From CAYQVO01 sp964421085 (lineage in GTDB: Bacteria > Bdellovibrionota_C > UBA2361 > CAYQVO01): DNA of 64,000 nucleotides. The notes beneath the pieces were generated by a model, which was not told the origin of the DNA, did no database searches, and saw only the letters and a list, made by a program, of their open reading frames with translations. The stretch is from positions 60,773 through 124,772 of the forward strand of contig CAYQVO010000005.1 in NCBI GenBank assembly GCA_964421085.1, given 5' to 3'. The translations under genes and the position numbers were made by a program. This document shows, piece by piece, positions 62,440-64,000 of this stretch (positions are counted from its first letter, which is position 1; each line of letters begins with the position of its first letter).

Positions 62440-63360
62440 GTGCAAATGGTTCTCCCGGATCTGCGGCCTATTTCTATCAAGGAGCGTTTCTCCATGATGT
62501 TTGTAGAGAAAGGGCAGATTGACATTTCCGACAATGCTTTCGTCGTAATTGACGAAAGAGGCATTCGAACTCAAATTCCGATTGGCAGCATCGCTTGCCT
62601 GATGCTGGAGCCGGGAACTCGAATATCCCATGCCGCTGTCGCTCTTGCTTCCAAAGTGGGGTGTCTTTTGATGTGGCTTGGCGAAGCGGGCGTGCGTTTG
62701 TATGCGGCGGGGCAGCCCGGAGGAGCACGGTCGGACAAGCTCCTGTTTCAGGCGCGGCTGGCGCTTGACGATGATTTGCGTCTCAAGGTGGTGAGGAAGA
62801 TGTACGAACTTCGGTTTTCCGAAGCGGCTCCTGAAAAGCGAAGTGTCAGTCAATTGAGAGGAATCGAGGCGGCGCGTGTAAAGAAGATGTACCAGTTGCT
62901 TGCACAGCGTCACGGAGTCGAATGGAAGGGCAGGAACTACGACTACACTGACTGGGATAAGGGAGATGTTCCCAACAGGTGCCTTAGCGCCGCCACATCG
63001 TGCCTCTACGGGTTGACAGAAGCGGCTGTTCTGGCTGCCGGATACGCTCCGGCGATTGGCTTTCTGCACACCGGCAAGCCACTGTCTTTCGTCTACGACA
63101 TTGCTGATCTTGTCAAGTTCGATACCGTTGTGCCCATTGCTTTCGAAGTGGCGAGCCGGAACGAGACACAGCCTGACAGGACAGTCAGGCACAGATGCAG
63201 AGACGTGTTTCGATCCGCACGCCTCATGAATCGTCTCATTCCATTGATTGACGTTGTCCTCTCTGCTGGAGGTGCGCCTTTGCCTCTTCCGCATGAGGAA
63301 GCCATGCCTGTAGCAATTCCAGAGAAAAGAGGACCGGGGGATGCTGGTCATCGTACTTGA
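62440..63360 (+). CDS. cas1: CRISPR integrase Cas1, type I-E
   Basis: 306 residues. The metal-binding residues are in LRGIEAARVKKMY (Glu), GFLHTGKPLSFVYDIADLVK (His and Asp). MLEPGTRISHAAVALASKVG and RNYDYTDWDKGDVPNRCLS are typical of Cas1e. With Cas2 it inserts new spacers. A GTG (62440) or an ATG two codons later starts it. It overlaps cas2 by 20 bases. Confidence 0.96.
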   Translation: MQMVLPDLRPISIKERFSMMFVEKGQIDISDNAFVVIDERGIRTQIPIGSIACLMLEPGTRISHAAVALASKVGCLLMWLGEAGVRLYAAGQPGGARSDKLLFQARLALDDDLRLKVVRKMYELRFSEAAPEKRSVSQLRGIEAARVKKMYQLLAQRHGVEWKGRNYDYTDWDKGDVPNRCLSAATSCLYGLTEAAVLAAGYAPAIGFLHTGKPLSFVYDIADLVKFDTVVPIAFEVASRNETQPDRTVRHRCRDVFRSARLMNRLIPLIDVVLSAGGAPLPLPHEEAMPVAIPEKRGPGDAGHRT

Positions 63361-63637
63361 GAATGCGCCGTTGAAGCTGCGCGGGCGATTGTCGCTCTAT
63401 ATGATAGAGTTGCGAGCGGGTGTATTCGTTGGCGACCTTTCGGCAAAGGTGCGTCAGATGCTGAGAAGTCAAATCGAAGCGGGCATAGAAGATGGGAATG
63501 CGGTCATAGTGTGGTCTACGAACAATGAAGGCGGTTATGATTTCGAGACAATAGGAACTAACAGACGTATGCCCGTGGAATTCGATGGCCTGAAGCTTAT
63601 CTCATTTCTTCCGGAGTCGGAGAATTTTCATGACTGA
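63341..63637 (+). CDS. cas2: CRISPR adaptation protein Cas2, type I-E (CasE-linked form)
   Basis: 98 residues, MLVIVLENAPLKLRGRL, then EVRAGVFVG-like ELRAGVFVGDLSAKVR and NNEGGYDFETIGTNRR, all typical of Cas2e. It bridges the two Cas1 dimers. The start is set by GGGGG just upstream and lies inside cas1. Confidence 0.95.
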   Translation: MLVIVLENAPLKLRGRLSLYMIELRAGVFVGDLSAKVRQMLRSQIEAGIEDGNAVIVWSTNNEGGYDFETIGTNRRMPVEFDGLKLISFLPESENFHD

Positions 63638-63696
63638 TTAGGCGGTAGAAAAACAATTGTTGAAAAAACGTGGTGTTTTAATAGTATACCGCAAGT
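63638..63696 (+). promoter_or_regulatory. CRISPR leader with array promoter
   Basis: 59 AT-rich bases separate cas2 from the first repeat. TTGAAA (63660-63665), a 16-base spacer and TAGTAT (63682-63687) form a promoter whose start site would fall almost on the first repeat. An AACAATTGTT palindrome lies at the -35. This side is the expected integration end for new spacers. Confidence 0.6.
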
Positions 63697-64000
63697 GTGT
63701 TCCCTGCGTGCGCGGGGATGAACCGCCCCTCGACATTGTAGACTGCACGGGGAAGAAGTGTTCCCTGCGTGCGCGGGGATGAACCGGCGACAAGATCGCA
63801 TATATGCTCTCAGAGCAAGTGTTCCCTGCGTGCGCGGGGATGAACCGTTGTTGCAATTAATAAATGAGGAGCTGGAAAAGTGTTCCCTGCGTGCGCGGGG
63901 ATGAACCGAGCATATGACATTCCGCATTGGGGAAAGGCGGGTGTTCCCTGCGTGCGCGGGGATGAACCGCAGAAAGTTCCAGACAATAGAAATCGCCCGA
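63697..64000 (+). CRISPR. type I-E CRISPR array (at least 5 repeats, truncated by the window end)
   Basis: Five identical 29-bp repeats start at 63697, 63758, 63819, 63880 and 63941. They begin GTGTTCCC and end GATGAACCG, and the core CCCTGC-GTGC-GCGGGG folds into a hairpin with one G-U pair, as in type I-E. Four complete 32-bp spacers (63726, 63787, 63848, 63909) differ from one another; a fifth starts at 63970 and is cut by the window end. The last 8 repeat bases supply the crRNA 5' handle. Orientation is given by the cas2-side leader. Confidence 0.98.

Noticed and set aside
62437..63351. 304-codon minus-strand frame inside cas1
   Set aside because: Antisense to a gene with conserved Cas1 active-site residues.
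63628..63927. Minus-strand frames reading through the CRISPR array
   Set aside because: Their repeated VHPRARREH text is the translated repeat, a classic false gene.

Overview
ORGANISM. The window reads as a continuous, moderately GC-rich bacterial chromosome segment with no transposase, integrase or phage structural gene. Lipoprotein signal peptides, a MacAB-type tripartite exporter, flagellar export genes and a rhombosortase point to a diderm, flagellated bacterium. Three features look more like an uncultured lineage (PVC/FCB- or spirochaete-adjacent) than a classical proteobacterium: eukaryote-like Ser/Thr kinase, PP2C and FHA proteins mixed with Tad and flagellar genes, a paired Gfo/Idh oxidoreductase and TIM-barrel sugar isomerase, and two Lon proteases. 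I cannot name the taxon from sequence alone.

LAYOUT. 1-2530: a VIT/VWA surface protein (5' truncated) with a GlyGly-CTERM tail, followed by its probable processing protease, a rhombosortase. 2555-9932: accessory genes, namely a decayed Fic fragment, a lipoprotein acetolactate decarboxylase, a secreted CocE-type hydrolase, a VapBC toxin-antitoxin pair that appears leaderless, a sugar isomerase/oxidoreductase pair and two orphan genes. 10014-13320: MacAB-like efflux operon. 13383-17920 (minus): hsp20, a first lon and a hybrid histidine kinase, with a possible sigma32-type promoter. 18655-23278: pyruvate phosphate dikinase (+) converging on NADP-isocitrate dehydrogenase and a cysteine-poor thioredoxin-fold protein (-), separated by a terminator and a 94-bp palindromic element. 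23448-27247: a sulfatase-like membrane phosphotransferase, a NoeA-like methyltransferase and a small membrane protein.

27800-48233 is the most unusual part. It starts with a stator operon (motA, an extra MotB-like gene, motB) and fliMNOPQR. A cobalamin adenosyltransferase on the opposite strand follows. Then comes one same-strand run: PP2C phosphatase, FHA protein, Ser/Thr kinase, CpaE/TadZ, Flp pilin, CpaF/TadA, TadB, TadC, flhA, a pseudokinase with a long helical C-terminal region, and a thioredoxin-like lipoprotein. The Tad pilus motor is therefore embedded in the flagellar export cluster, with tadC only 21 bases from flhA, together with a complete phospho-Ser/Thr write, read and erase set. 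flhB and the outer-membrane, prepilin-peptidase and pseudopilin parts of a Tad system are absent here.

48273-55194: tRNA-Leu(UAG), then a protein quality-control block (tig, clpP, clpX, an Ogg2-type glycosylase, a second lon). 55330-64000: a complete type I-E CRISPR-Cas locus with its own promoter. Its gene order is cas3, casA, casB, cas6e, cas7, cas5, cas1, cas2, so cas6e is displaced relative to the usual order. A short leader with a promoter leads into an array of at least five identical 29-bp repeats with 32-bp spacers, which runs off the window end.
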